From Oscillospiraceae bacterium (GTDB lineage: Bacteria; Bacillota; Clostridia; UBA1212; UBA1255), in contig SVJD01000013.1 of the NCBI GenBank assembly GCA_015069165.1, positions 1 to 48,589 of the forward strand: a DNA stretch of 48,589 bases. Reading direction: 5' to 3'. Shown here piece by piece: positions 36,086 through 42,510 of the stretch. The first letter of the stretch is position 1, and the number at the start of each line of letters is the position of its first letter. The notes beneath the pieces were generated by a model that worked only from the letters and a program-made list of their open reading frames with translations, was not told the DNA's origin and ran no database searches. Position numbers and translations under genes: made by a program.

Positions 36086-36814
36086 CGTATAATCGCAAGA
36101 TACAAGGCTGTAAAGTGTGCCGTTTTCTTTTAAAGCAACATTTGTTCGGTGTGCCTTAGCTCTGTCGGTTGCGGAAAAACCGTGTATATGCCCATAATAA
36201 CATGCCGCAGCATTTGAAGATTCTATATATTGGGTAAAGAGTGTGTCGATTTGCTGATTAAAAGGCGGATAGTGCATAAAAATATACAGATTGCCGCGCT
36301 CAGAAGGGGAAACACTCTCTAAAAGTTTCGCGGCTTTATTTATTGAAGAAGCAAGCCTTCCGGCTTCTCTGATATAAATCTTTTCGTCCTCGGAAACTTT
36401 ATATTCGTTATCGCCGGGGCAAAGCCAACCGCGAGTGCCGGCGATTGCGTGCATTTTGCCGCCGGATGGCAGTAAAATGCTGTCGTTATACATAAAACTG
36501 ATAGAATCCAAACCGTTTTCGTTTTTAAAAGCATCCATTTTTCTTGATGTTGACCACCAAAGGTCGTGGTTACCTTTTAACAAAATCTTTTTTCCGGGCA
36601 AATCGTGTATAAAGCGTAAATCTTCTGCCGCATCCTGTGTGCGAAGCGCCCATGAATGGTCACCGGGGAGAATTACAAAGTCTTCATCTTTGACAGTTTC
36701 CTGCCAGTTTTCTTTTATATATTCTGTATGGTTGTTCCAAGCACCGCCGAAGATGTTCATAGGTTTGTCGGTGGAAAAAGAGAGATGTAAATCTGAAATA
36801 GTGTATATTGCCAT
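36056..36814 (-). CDS. Calcineurin-like metallophosphoesterase
   Basis: A 252-residue soluble enzyme with the full dinuclear-metal motif set: SDLHLS (7-12), PGDHSWAL, LKGNHDLWW, FMHYPPF and YGHIHG. This branch (often named 'serine/threonine phosphatase' or 'phosphohydrolase') is common in Clostridia, with substrates unknown. The ATG overlaps the uvrC stop by one base, behind GAGGAGGA inside uvrC, so it is translationally coupled to uvrC. Its 3' end overlaps the lipid kinase gene by 30 bases. Confidence 0.92.
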   Translation of the reverse strand: MAIYTISDLHLSFSTDKPMNIFGGAWNNHTEYIKENWQETVKDEDFVILPGDHSWALRTQDAAEDLRFIHDLPGKKILLKGNHDLWWSTSRKMDAFKNENGLDSISFMYNDSILLPSGGKMHAIAGTRGWLCPGDNEYKVSEDEKIYIREAGRLASSINKAAKLLESVSPSERGNLYIFMHYPPFNQQIDTLFTQYIESSNAAACYYGHIHGFSATDRAKAHRTNVALKENGTLYSLVSCDYTSNKLIKVAD

Positions 36815-38706
36815 TATTTGTCCTCCTCGGGTTTACGGAAGTGAGCATAAATGTTTTCCGCATTTGTTTTACTTATACCCTTTACCGCAAGTAATTCTTC
36901 TACAGTAGCATTTCGGATTGCTGTAAGAGAGCCGAAATGTTTAAGAAGAATAAATTTCTTTTTTTCGCCGATTGACGGAATGTTGTCTAACGCTGAAAAT
37001 TTATATCTCTTTTTTGTTAAATTGCGGTTGTGTGTAATTGCGAATCTGTGCGCTTCGTCTTGAACAGAGCTGATAAAACGCCAAAGTTCAAGGTGGTTTT
37101 TAAGCACAAATTCTTTATAATTGCTTCTGTTGTCTATGACAGAGATGTTATCAGTAAAATAACCAACGAGAGAACGCGTTCTGTGTTTGTCATCTTTTAC
37201 CATACCGTATATAGGTATTCTGATTTTTTTCTCTGCTAAAATTTCTTCTGCTGCCGCTACTTGTCCTGCGCCGCCATCTACCAAAATCAAGTCGGGAAGC
37301 ACGGAAAAACCTTCTTTGTTTTCCTTGTATGCTGAAAATCTCCTGCGAAGAACTTCTTGCATTGAGCCGACATCGTTTCTTTGCTGTACTTCTTTCATGA
37401 TGTACTTCCTGTAGCCTTTTTTGTATGGAATGCCGTTTACAAATACTACAAGGGAAGCGTTTATTTCGCTGTCGCCGGTATTCGAAATATCATACGCTTC
37501 GATTCTTTCGGGAATTCTATCCAAGTTAAGCACTTGTTGTAAAATTTCAAGGGCTTTGCGTACTTGTCCGTCACCTGCAAAGGACGAAGTTTTGTTTGCA
37601 AGAGCAATACCGGCGTTCATTTTTGCCATATCTGCCAATTTTTTCTTGTTGCCGCGTTGAGCGGTAAGAATTTCGCATTTTGCTCCGCGAACTTCTGAAA
37701 GCCATTCTTGCAAAATTTTTCGCTCTTCGATTTCTTCCGATGTTTCAGGCAAACAATCCACATAGATTTTCGGCGGAACCAAGAAATTATCCGCATAAAA
37801 CTGCTTTATGAAAGAGGTTATAATAGTTTCGTCTTTATCAGTGCCGGCACCTTCAAACATAAAGAATTCTCTGCCCACGACATTTCCGCCGCGCACAAAA
37901 AATACGTGTAAGCACGCATCTACGTCGTTTTTATCTATTGCAACGGTGTCAAAATCGTCGTCTGAAACAGTAACGATTTTTTGTTTTTCAAATAATTGTT
38001 CAATGGCTTTTATTTTTTCTCTGTAAACGGCAGCTTGTTCGAAATTAAGAGCTTCTGCTTCAGAGAGCATTTTTTCATGTAATTTGTTTTTGAGTTCTTC
38101 GTATTGTCCGTTTAAAAAAGCAATTACTTCGTCTACCATAGAAGAATAATCTTCTGTAGAAATTTTACCGCAACAAGGTGCTTTGCAAAGACCTATATGG
38201 TAATTAAGGCAAGGTCTGTCATTGGAGTTTGCTTGAATGTTTTTTTTGCAGGGTCTTAAAGTTACTACACTTTTGATTGCTTCCAAAGTTGTATTTACTG
38301 CCCAAGTACTGTGATAAGGGCCGAAGTATTTACTGCCGTCTTTTTTTATGTTTCTTGCAAGCATAACTCGCGGAAATGTTTCATTTAAAGTTACTTTTAT
38401 ATACGGAAAGCCTTTGTCATCTTTTAAAAGAACATTGTATTTTGGTTTGTATTTTTTTATAAGATTGTTTTCAAGTAACAAAGCTTCGTATTCGCTGTCA
38501 CAAACGATGTATTCAAAATGGTCGATTTGTGAAATCATCACGGTAATTCTGTTACTGTGGGGAGTATTTTGGAAATATGAACGCACACGGTTTTTGAGAA
38601 CACGCGCTTTTCCGACGTAAAGTACAGTGTTTTCGGCATTTCGCATAATATAAACTCCCGGTTTTTCGGGAAGTCTTTTTAAATCCTCCTGAATGGTGTG
38701 ATTCAT
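36814..38706 (-). CDS. uvrC: UvrABC system protein C
   Basis: The nuclease subunit of nucleotide-excision repair, about 630 residues. I place the start at the ATG ending at 38706 (MNHTIQEDL), six bases after GGAG; the longer frame to 38754 would add an unusual hydrophobic leader. The GIY-YIG domain starts KPGVYIMRNAENTVLYVGKA. A UVR-type motif lies near 210-240, and the C-terminal RNase H-like nuclease region shows AYDISNTGDSE and LILVDGGAGQ. The end carries helix-hairpin-helix motifs (IPSIGEKKKFILLKHFGS and LLAVKGISKTNAENI). It forms a two-gene operon with the metallophosphoesterase. Confidence 0.96.
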   Translation of the reverse strand: MNHTIQEDLKRLPEKPGVYIMRNAENTVLYVGKARVLKNRVRSYFQNTPHSNRITVMISQIDHFEYIVCDSEYEALLLENNLIKKYKPKYNVLLKDDKGFPYIKVTLNETFPRVMLARNIKKDGSKYFGPYHSTWAVNTTLEAIKSVVTLRPCKKNIQANSNDRPCLNYHIGLCKAPCCGKISTEDYSSMVDEVIAFLNGQYEELKNKLHEKMLSEAEALNFEQAAVYREKIKAIEQLFEKQKIVTVSDDDFDTVAIDKNDVDACLHVFFVRGGNVVGREFFMFEGAGTDKDETIITSFIKQFYADNFLVPPKIYVDCLPETSEEIEERKILQEWLSEVRGAKCEILTAQRGNKKKLADMAKMNAGIALANKTSSFAGDGQVRKALEILQQVLNLDRIPERIEAYDISNTGDSEINASLVVFVNGIPYKKGYRKYIMKEVQQRNDVGSMQEVLRRRFSAYKENKEGFSVLPDLILVDGGAGQVAAAEEILAEKKIRIPIYGMVKDDKHRTRSLVGYFTDNISVIDNRSNYKEFVLKNHLELWRFISSVQDEAHRFAITHNRNLTKKRYKFSALDNIPSIGEKKKFILLKHFGSLTAIRNATVEELLAVKGISKTNAENIYAHFRKPEEDK

Positions 38707-38742
38707 ACATTGCTCCAAAGAAAATATAAAATTTATGTGAAC

Positions 38743-38771
38743 AGTATAGCACATATTGACTTTATAGGCAA
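38743..38771 (-). promoter_or_regulatory. Promoter of uvrC
   Basis: On the minus strand TTGCCT (38766-38771) and TATACT (38743-38748) are 17 bases apart. It physically overlaps the divergent promoter at 38756-38784. Confidence 0.7.
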
Positions 38772-38784
38772 AATCGTGAATAAT
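38756..38784 (+). promoter_or_regulatory. Promoter of the lipoprotein gene at 38817
   Basis: TTGACT (38756-38761) and AATAAT (38779-38784) are 17 bases apart. The -35 lies inside the spacer of the opposing uvrC promoter, so polymerase should not occupy both at once. Confidence 0.6.
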
Positions 38785-38816
38785 AAAGGTATTAATTTTT
38801 GAAAGGCAGTGAATAA

Positions 38817-40064
38817 ATGAAGAAGGTAAGACTTATAGCTCTTGTATTGGTTTTGGTTATGTCGCTTTCTATTGCGATTTCATGTGATAATGAAAACTCC
38901 AAGGAAGAAGCGGCTCTTTATAAAGAGCAAGCTCAAAAAATCGAAAAGGAATACATGGACTACATAAATAAAAAATATGCGGATTACGAAGAGGTTCCGT
39001 ATGGTTTGGATATAACAAAAAAGACAAACCTCATTTCAATTTGTTATACGACTTGGTTTAACTTTGCTTTGGGTGATAAAAAAAATCCTCCTAATGTTTC
39101 TGAAATTTTGGCAGAAGGTAAAGAAACAGGAAAATATAATTGGGGCAAAGAAGGTGAGTTCCATTATTGGGCAGAGCCTGCACTCGGTTATTACAGAAGT
39201 GATGACAAAGAAGTTATTCGTACACATATGACTCAACTTGCCGAAGCAGGTGTTGATTTTATTATATTGGATCACACTTTTATGAACAGAACGAGAACTG
39301 TCGTTAGTTCGGAATGGGATGTATATGTAAAAGAACCGTGTACAGTGCTTCTCGATACAATTGTTGAAATGAGAGCTGAGGGCAAAAAGACTCCGTATGT
39401 TGTATTTTGGAGTGGTGCCGGCAGTGAAACAGATTGGGCTGTTGTACAAAAAACAAATAAAGAGTTCTATAAGCAAGAAAAGTGGAAGGATTGTTTTGTT
39501 TATTGGGAAGGAAAAATATTACAGCTTGTTACAAGAATACCTGAAATAGAATTGAGAAATGCTGATCTTACAGTACGCAGAATGTGGGGTCTTGAGCAAA
39601 ACTTGTTGCCCGAAGAGTGGAGTTACTTGCAACATGACAGCGAGCCTAACCAAAACTTGGTAGGTCTTACAGAGCAAATGTGTGTTTGTACAGCAGCTCA
39701 AAGATCATATATGTCAAAGCCTTCGGCACAAGGCAGAGAGCACGGAATATTTATGTATACTCAGTGGTATCACGCTTTCCAGCACAGACCGAAAGTTATT
39801 ACTCTTACTTGGTGGAATGAGTGGGCAGCGCAAAGGCTTCCTGACGGTAAAGGTGATTATGTATTCACAGATAATTACAACCAAGAATACAGCCGAGATT
39901 TAGAACCTATGAAGGGTGGTCATGGTGACCAGTATTACCAATGGATGAAAGAGTACATTCGTGCTTACCGTGCGTATGAACTTTGTCCTGTTCTTGTTGA
40001 AGATGGTTATGAAGATCAAGCTAAACAAACAGCTATTTTGAAATACGGAGACAAAACAGAGTAA
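38817..40064 (+). CDS. Lipoprotein with glycosidase-like (GH99/GH71-like) features
   Basis: A 415-residue lipoprotein (lipobox ending at Cys23) followed by a charged helical linker (25-58). The body starts ISICYTTWFNFALG and contains LGYYRSDDKEVIRTHMTQL, AGVDFIILDH and, near the end, KVITLTWWNEWAAQRL. A 'WNEW' motif on a late strand, an aromatic-rich first strand and the AGVDFIILD strand are what one sees in GH71/GH99-like (beta/alpha)8 barrels. I cannot identify the catalytic residues with certainty. If correct, it is a surface alpha-mannan or alpha-glucan hydrolase, or a related unassigned family. It stands alone with its own promoter and terminator. Confidence 0.7.
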   Translation: MKKVRLIALVLVLVMSLSIAISCDNENSKEEAALYKEQAQKIEKEYMDYINKKYADYEEVPYGLDITKKTNLISICYTTWFNFALGDKKNPPNVSEILAEGKETGKYNWGKEGEFHYWAEPALGYYRSDDKEVIRTHMTQLAEAGVDFIILDHTFMNRTRTVVSSEWDVYVKEPCTVLLDTIVEMRAEGKKTPYVVFWSGAGSETDWAVVQKTNKEFYKQEKWKDCFVYWEGKILQLVTRIPEIELRNADLTVRRMWGLEQNLLPEEWSYLQHDSEPNQNLVGLTEQMCVCTAAQRSYMSKPSAQGREHGIFMYTQWYHAFQHRPKVITLTWWNEWAAQRLPDGKGDYVFTDNYNQEYSRDLEPMKGGHGDQYYQWMKEYIRAYRAYELCPVLVEDGYEDQAKQTAILKYGDKTE

Positions 40065-40088
40065 AATTTAATTAAATAATTTAATTAG

Positions 40089-40129
40089 AAAATCGTCTGA
40101 TTTATGTTTTTGAATTGGACGATTTTTTA
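40089..40129 (+). terminator. Terminator of the 38817 lipoprotein gene
   Basis: AAAATCGTC and GACGATTTT form a stem around a 20-base loop, followed by a short T run. Confidence 0.75.
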
Positions 40130-40153
40130 TAAATTATACGGAGGGGGATTTTT

Positions 40154-40864
40154 ATGTATTGTCAAAATTGCGGAAAACAAGTATCTGAAACAGATTCTTT
40201 TTGTGAGTTTTGCGGAAATCAAATTCGTAGCTTTGTGCAAAACTCTAATTTGCAGCGAAATGATATCAGAAACAATGAAGTTGAAGAATTAAAAAGCTTG
40301 ATTGCTTATTTCTCTTTAAAAACAGAAACATACAGAGAATATGATGCTGTTTGCCAAAAAGTGGAACAATTAAATAAAGGAAAATGTGTGAGTTTACTTG
40401 TGTGGGGAATTATATTGACCGGAATAAGTTCTTTACTTACTTTGGTTTGCATTTCTGATAATGTTGTTACTGAACTTTATGTTATATTAATGCTGTTCCT
40501 TTTTTTGCCGGGAATAATGATGATACTTTTCTTTATAAGACATGCGAAAAATCATGACAGAGAAAAAGCGATTTATTATAAGAAGTATTACGATTTGGCG
40601 AACGACTTATCTAATCACTATTTGAAATATAAAAATTGTCCAATAGGTATAGAATATAGCAATCCTGAATTTCTTCAGTTTTTATTGGAAAAAATATATT
40701 CAGGAAGAGCTGATACAATTAAAGAGGCTTTGAATATTGTTGTCGATGAATCTAAATACAGAATTTTGTCAGAAAAGTTATCAGAAATTCAACGCAATAC
40801 ATCTGCAACAGCAACCAATGCAAGTATGGCAGCAATTTTCAGTGCAGCAAATCTAATGAGGTAA
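40154..40864 (+). CDS. Zinc-ribbon protein with two membrane helices
   Basis: A 236-residue protein. The N-terminus is a zinc ribbon (CQNC at 3-6, CEFC at 17-20). It has a helical segment at 40-75, a pair of membrane helices (about 77-97 and 104-128), and a charged cytosolic tail to 236 that ends in an Ala/Ser/Thr-rich segment. GGAGGGGG precedes the start. Such small zinc-ribbon membrane proteins are common in Clostridia and of unknown function; another one lies at 41425-41880 on the other strand. The toxin reading frame on the minus strand ends inside its last codons. Confidence 0.82.
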   Translation: MYCQNCGKQVSETDSFCEFCGNQIRSFVQNSNLQRNDIRNNEVEELKSLIAYFSLKTETYREYDAVCQKVEQLNKGKCVSLLVWGIILTGISSLLTLVCISDNVVTELYVILMLFLFLPGIMMILFFIRHAKNHDREKAIYYKKYYDLANDLSNHYLKYKNCPIGIEYSNPEFLQFLLEKIYSGRADTIKEALNIVVDESKYRILSEKLSEIQRNTSATATNASMAAIFSAANLMR

Positions 40865-41068
40865 AAACCATTGACAAAACAGGGTAATGGCTGTAATGTA
40901 ATAATACAAAGGGCAAACCGATAGACGGTTACGCTCCAAAGAATCGATTAAAAGTAATCGCTTATTTTGAAGGGTTGGCGATTGCTTTTTTTTGTCTTTA
41001 TTTATCAAAATCAATGCAATAGTATTTATGAACATAAGTACGATTGATATAATTTCGTAATCTGACAT
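40853..41068 (-). CDS. Putative holin-like type I toxin
   Basis: A 71-residue reading frame whose first part MSDYEIISIVLMFINTIALI is the hallmark of the small 'putative holin-like toxin' family (TxpA/Hol_Tox type): a short polar start MS-YE, one membrane helix (about 7-22), then a basic segment NKDKKKQ. A strong ribosome binding site (AAGGGGGTGG, 41073-41082) precedes the ATG. Known relatives are usually 30-40 residues long, so the tail after about 36 is unusual. In known systems such peptides damage the membrane when overproduced and are silenced by antisense RNA. Here a plus-strand RNA gene overlaps the second half of the frame. The frame's stop lies beyond a weak hairpin that may terminate the mRNA. 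Confidence 0.7.
   Translation of the reverse strand: MSDYEIISIVLMFINTIALILINKDKKKQSPTLQNKRLLLIDSLERNRLSVCPLYYYITAITLFCQWFLPH
40862..40893 (-). terminator. Possible terminator of the toxin mRNA
   Basis: On the minus strand GCCATT..AATGG followed by TTTTT gives a 5-bp hairpin with a T run. It overlaps the antisense promoter and lies seven bases before the toxin stop codon. The stem is weak. Confidence 0.4.
40871..40899 (+). promoter_or_regulatory. Promoter of the antisense RNA
   Basis: TTGACA (40871-40876) and TAATGT (40894-40899) are 17 bases apart, pointing into the RNA segment that is antisense to the toxin frame. Confidence 0.65.
40906..40993 (+). ncRNA. Probable antisense antitoxin RNA
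   Basis: A promoter at 40871-40899 and an intrinsic terminator at 40950-40993 bound a transcript of about 88 bases on the plus strand, wholly antisense to the 3' half of the toxin reading frame. The terminator has GTAATCGC (40954-40961) pairing with GCGATTGC (40978-40985), then nine Ts. The 5' part folds as AACCG-ATAGA-CGGTT. The toxin transcript carries the complementary hairpin with loop TCTAT, so loop-loop contact could start pairing. The ends are inferred, not observed. Confidence 0.65.
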
Positions 41069-41160
41069 AAAACCACCCCCTTATCCTTTAGTTCGAGTCT
41101 ATATTTCAGACTCGGCTATAGGGAACAGGGAGCGTAACCGCCTACCGTTATGGTTTGCCC
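40911..41160. repeat. Long-range imperfect inverted repeat around the toxin
   Basis: The left arm (40911-40937, GGGCAAACCGATAGACGGTT then ACGCTCC) and the right arm (41129-41160, GGAGCGTAACCG then a 5-base insertion before TGGTTTGCCC) are inverted copies about 190 bases apart. In the toxin mRNA the right arm lies in the 5' leader and the left arm in the 3' part of the frame, so mRNA ends can pair with each other. Confidence 0.8.
41094..41114. repeat. Hairpin in the toxin leader
   Basis: CGAGTCT and AGACTCG form a 7-bp stem around a 7-base AT-rich loop, starting 12 bases upstream of the toxin ribosome binding site in the minus-strand transcript. Confidence 0.7.
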
Positions 41161-41169
41161 ATACACCAT

Positions 41170-41197
41170 GTTCTATCAAAGAAACTTGCGTTGTCAA
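41170..41197 (-). promoter_or_regulatory. Probable promoter of the toxin mRNA
   Basis: On the minus strand TTGACA (41192-41197) and TAGAAC (41170-41175) are 16 bases apart, and TG one base before the -10 gives an extended -10. A leader of about 95 bases follows, carrying one arm of the long inverted repeat. Confidence 0.55.
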
Positions 41198-41215
41198 GAC
41201 GAACAATAGAGAAAA

Positions 41216-41252
41216 AACAAAAACCGCAATCTGTTTAAGATTGCGGTTTTTA
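41216..41252 (-). terminator. Terminator after tRNA-Ser
   Basis: AAAACCGCAATCT and AGATTGCGGTTTT form a 13-bp stem around TGTTTA-type loop bases with T runs on both strands. It separates the tRNA-Ser transcript from the toxin locus. Confidence 0.88.
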
Positions 41253-41254
41253 TG

Positions 41255-41345
41255 TGGCGGAAAGAGTGGGATTCGAACCCACGGTAGGCTCACACCTACG
41301 CCGGTTTTCAAGACCGGTGCCTTAAACCAACTCGACCATCTTTCC
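41255..41345 (-). tRNA. tRNA-Ser (anticodon UGA)
   Basis: A class II tRNA with long variable arm on the minus strand. Acceptor GGAAAGA pairs with TCTTTCC, the anticodon stem CCGGT/ACCGG encloses CTTGAAA (anticodon TGA, 41308-41310), and the long arm GTAGGTGTGAGCCTAC and T arm GGGTTCGAATCCC follow. CCA is encoded at 41255-41257. Confidence 0.95.
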
Positions 41346-41354
41346 AAAAAGATT

Positions 41355-41377
41355 AAGGGCTTTTGTTGAAAGCCCTT
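41355..41377. other. Hairpin in the tRNA-Ser leader
   Basis: AAGGGCTTT and AAAGCCCTT form a 9-bp stem with a 5-base loop between the tRNA-Ser promoter and the tRNA. On the minus strand it could also end transcripts from the zinc-ribbon gene at 41425-41880. Confidence 0.6.
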
Positions 41378-41379
41378 GA

Positions 41380-41408
41380 ATTATATATCAAAAAATGATA
41401 TATGTCAA
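41380..41408 (-). promoter_or_regulatory. Consensus promoter of tRNA-Ser, with palindromic spacer
   Basis: On the minus strand TTGACA (41403-41408) and TATAAT (41380-41385) are 17 bases apart, a perfect consensus. The spacer itself contains an inverted repeat, ATATATCA-AAAAA-TGATATAT, which may be chance in AT-rich DNA. Confidence 0.85.
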
Positions 41409-41424
41409 ACATTTTTTATTGCAA

Positions 41425-41880
41425 TTAAAAACGCATTGTTGATGAGGCACCAATGCCTAAAATTAACGCAAACACTAAGAATATAATGAGAATTGCGGCG
41501 ATAATTAGAAGTCCACACCAATATGAACGAGCAAAATTACGACGGTTTCTGTTTGAATCATTAAAACTGAATATTATCAAGAAGATAAAACCTACAATCG
41601 GAACAGTAAAAAGAATTCGCAAACCGAAATAAGCCCAAGGACTCATGGGACTGAATTTCTCAGGCAGATTTTCTTCTTTGCAGTTGGAACAATTAGGTGT
41701 TTCTGCTGTATGTATAACTTGATGTTGGATAGGGGCTTGAACCGGTGCGGAAGCAGGTTCGACAGGAATACTTTCAACAGGAGTACTTGTAACGTTATTT
41801 TCGTTGTTTATTAATGTACCGCAATTGGTGCAAAACTTGGCGTCATCCGATAAGGGGTTGCCACATGTGCTACAAAACAT
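41425..41880 (-). CDS. Zinc-ribbon protein with two membrane helices (short form)
   Basis: A 151-residue protein on the minus strand. A zinc ribbon (CSTC at 3-6, CTNC at 17-20) is followed by a Pro/Val/Ala-rich linker (31-60), a further Cys pair in NCSNCKEEN, and two membrane helices (about 84-107 and 121-143). CGGAGAGA precedes the start. The overall plan (zinc ribbon, linker, two helices) resembles DUF4190-like or 'zinc-ribbon domain-containing' membrane proteins of unknown function. It is similar in type to the plus-strand protein at 40154 but not a close copy. Confidence 0.82.
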   Translation of the reverse strand: MFCSTCGNPLSDDAKFCTNCGTLINNENNVTSTPVESIPVEPASAPVQAPIQHQVIHTAETPNCSNCKEENLPEKFSPMSPWAYFGLRILFTVPIVGFIFLIIFSFNDSNRNRRNFARSYWCGLLIIAAILIIFLVFALILGIGASSTMRF

Positions 41881-42001
41881 AAAAATCTCTCCGTTTCATA
41901 AGAATTTATACCATATCTTTATCATAAAAACCAATAACTGTCAATGGACAACATTTGTTAATTGATAGTGTAAAATAAATCTTGGGATTTTTCAAAATAA
42001 G

Positions 42002-42019
42002 GACGGGAGCCCTCCCGTC
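42002..42019. repeat. GC-rich palindrome upstream of the tandem array
   Basis: GACGGGA-GCCC-TCCCGTC is a 7-bp stem with a 4-base loop, standing out from AT-rich flanks about 50 bases before the repeat array. No T run follows. The rest of 41881-42067 shows nothing else recognisable. Confidence 0.65.
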
Positions 42020-42067
42020 TCTCTCCGAAGTGATAAAGTAATAATTGTAAAAAGCAGTAGATGGAGC

Positions 42068-42332
42068 GGGGTTTTGTCTCGGAACGAAAAACGAGACAAA
42101 AAGCGCCGCGCCGCTGATTGGGGGTTTTGTCTCAAAATGAAAAACGAGACAAAAAGCGCCGCACCGCTGATTGGGGATTTTGTCTCAAAATGAAAAACGA
42201 GACAAAAAGCGCCGCGCCGCTGATTGGGGGTTTTGTCTCAGAACGAAAAACGAGACAAAAAGCGCCGCGCCGCTGATTGGGGATTTTGTCTCAAAATGAA
42301 AAACGAGACAAAAAGCACCGCACCGCTGATTG
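42068..42332. repeat. Tandem array: five 53-bp units, each with a perfect 9-bp hairpin
   Basis: TTTTGTCTC recurs at 42072, 42125, 42178, 42231 and 42284, exactly every 53 bases. Each unit is TTTTGTCTC, 12 loop bases, GAGACAAAA, then 23 bases of AGCGCCGCRCCGCTGATTGG-type GC-rich spacer; the fifth stops at 42332 just before a T run. All differences between units are transitions in the loop or spacer (for example GGAAC/AAAAT/AGAAC, GCGCC/GCACC), and both arms are invariant. The array fills the gap between the zinc-ribbon gene and the pgm promoter. There are no unique spacers, so it is not CRISPR. The last hairpin plus T run could terminate transcription. Confidence 0.95.
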
Positions 42333-42410
42333 TTTTTTCTAAAAACAAGGTGTGTGGTAGATTTTCGAAACCCCAAGAATAACTTGACACTGTCTAGTTA
42401 ATTACAAACT

Positions 42411-42440
42411 TTGACATATATATGGTGTCAGTGATATAAT
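42411..42440 (+). promoter_or_regulatory. Promoter of the phosphohexomutase gene
   Basis: TTGACA (42411-42416) and TATAAT (42435-42440) are 18 bases apart, with TG at 42432-42433 giving an extended -10. A second TTGACA at 42383-42388 has no good -10. Confidence 0.85.
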
Positions 42441-42510
42441 TTAGATGAATTGGCTGAGAAAACAGTTTCAAAAAAGTGAAAAGCTATCATAAATAGGAGT
42501 GTGTAAAATT

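Noticed and set aside
38707-38754. Longer uvrC start
   Set aside because: It would add 16 residues not seen in UvrC, overlaps the probable promoter and has no ribosome site; ATG ending at 38706 has GGAG upstream.
41099-41347. 82-codon frame spanning tRNA-Ser (minus)
   Set aside because: It is a translation of the tRNA itself plus terminator; this kind of spurious protein recurs in databases.
42068-42332. CRISPR array
   Set aside because: Units are contiguous 53-bp tandem copies with no unique spacers and no cas genes nearby.
42185-42376. 63-codon frame through the tandem repeats
   Set aside because: The 53-base period shifts frame each unit and there is no ribosome site; the frame is a by-product of the repeats.
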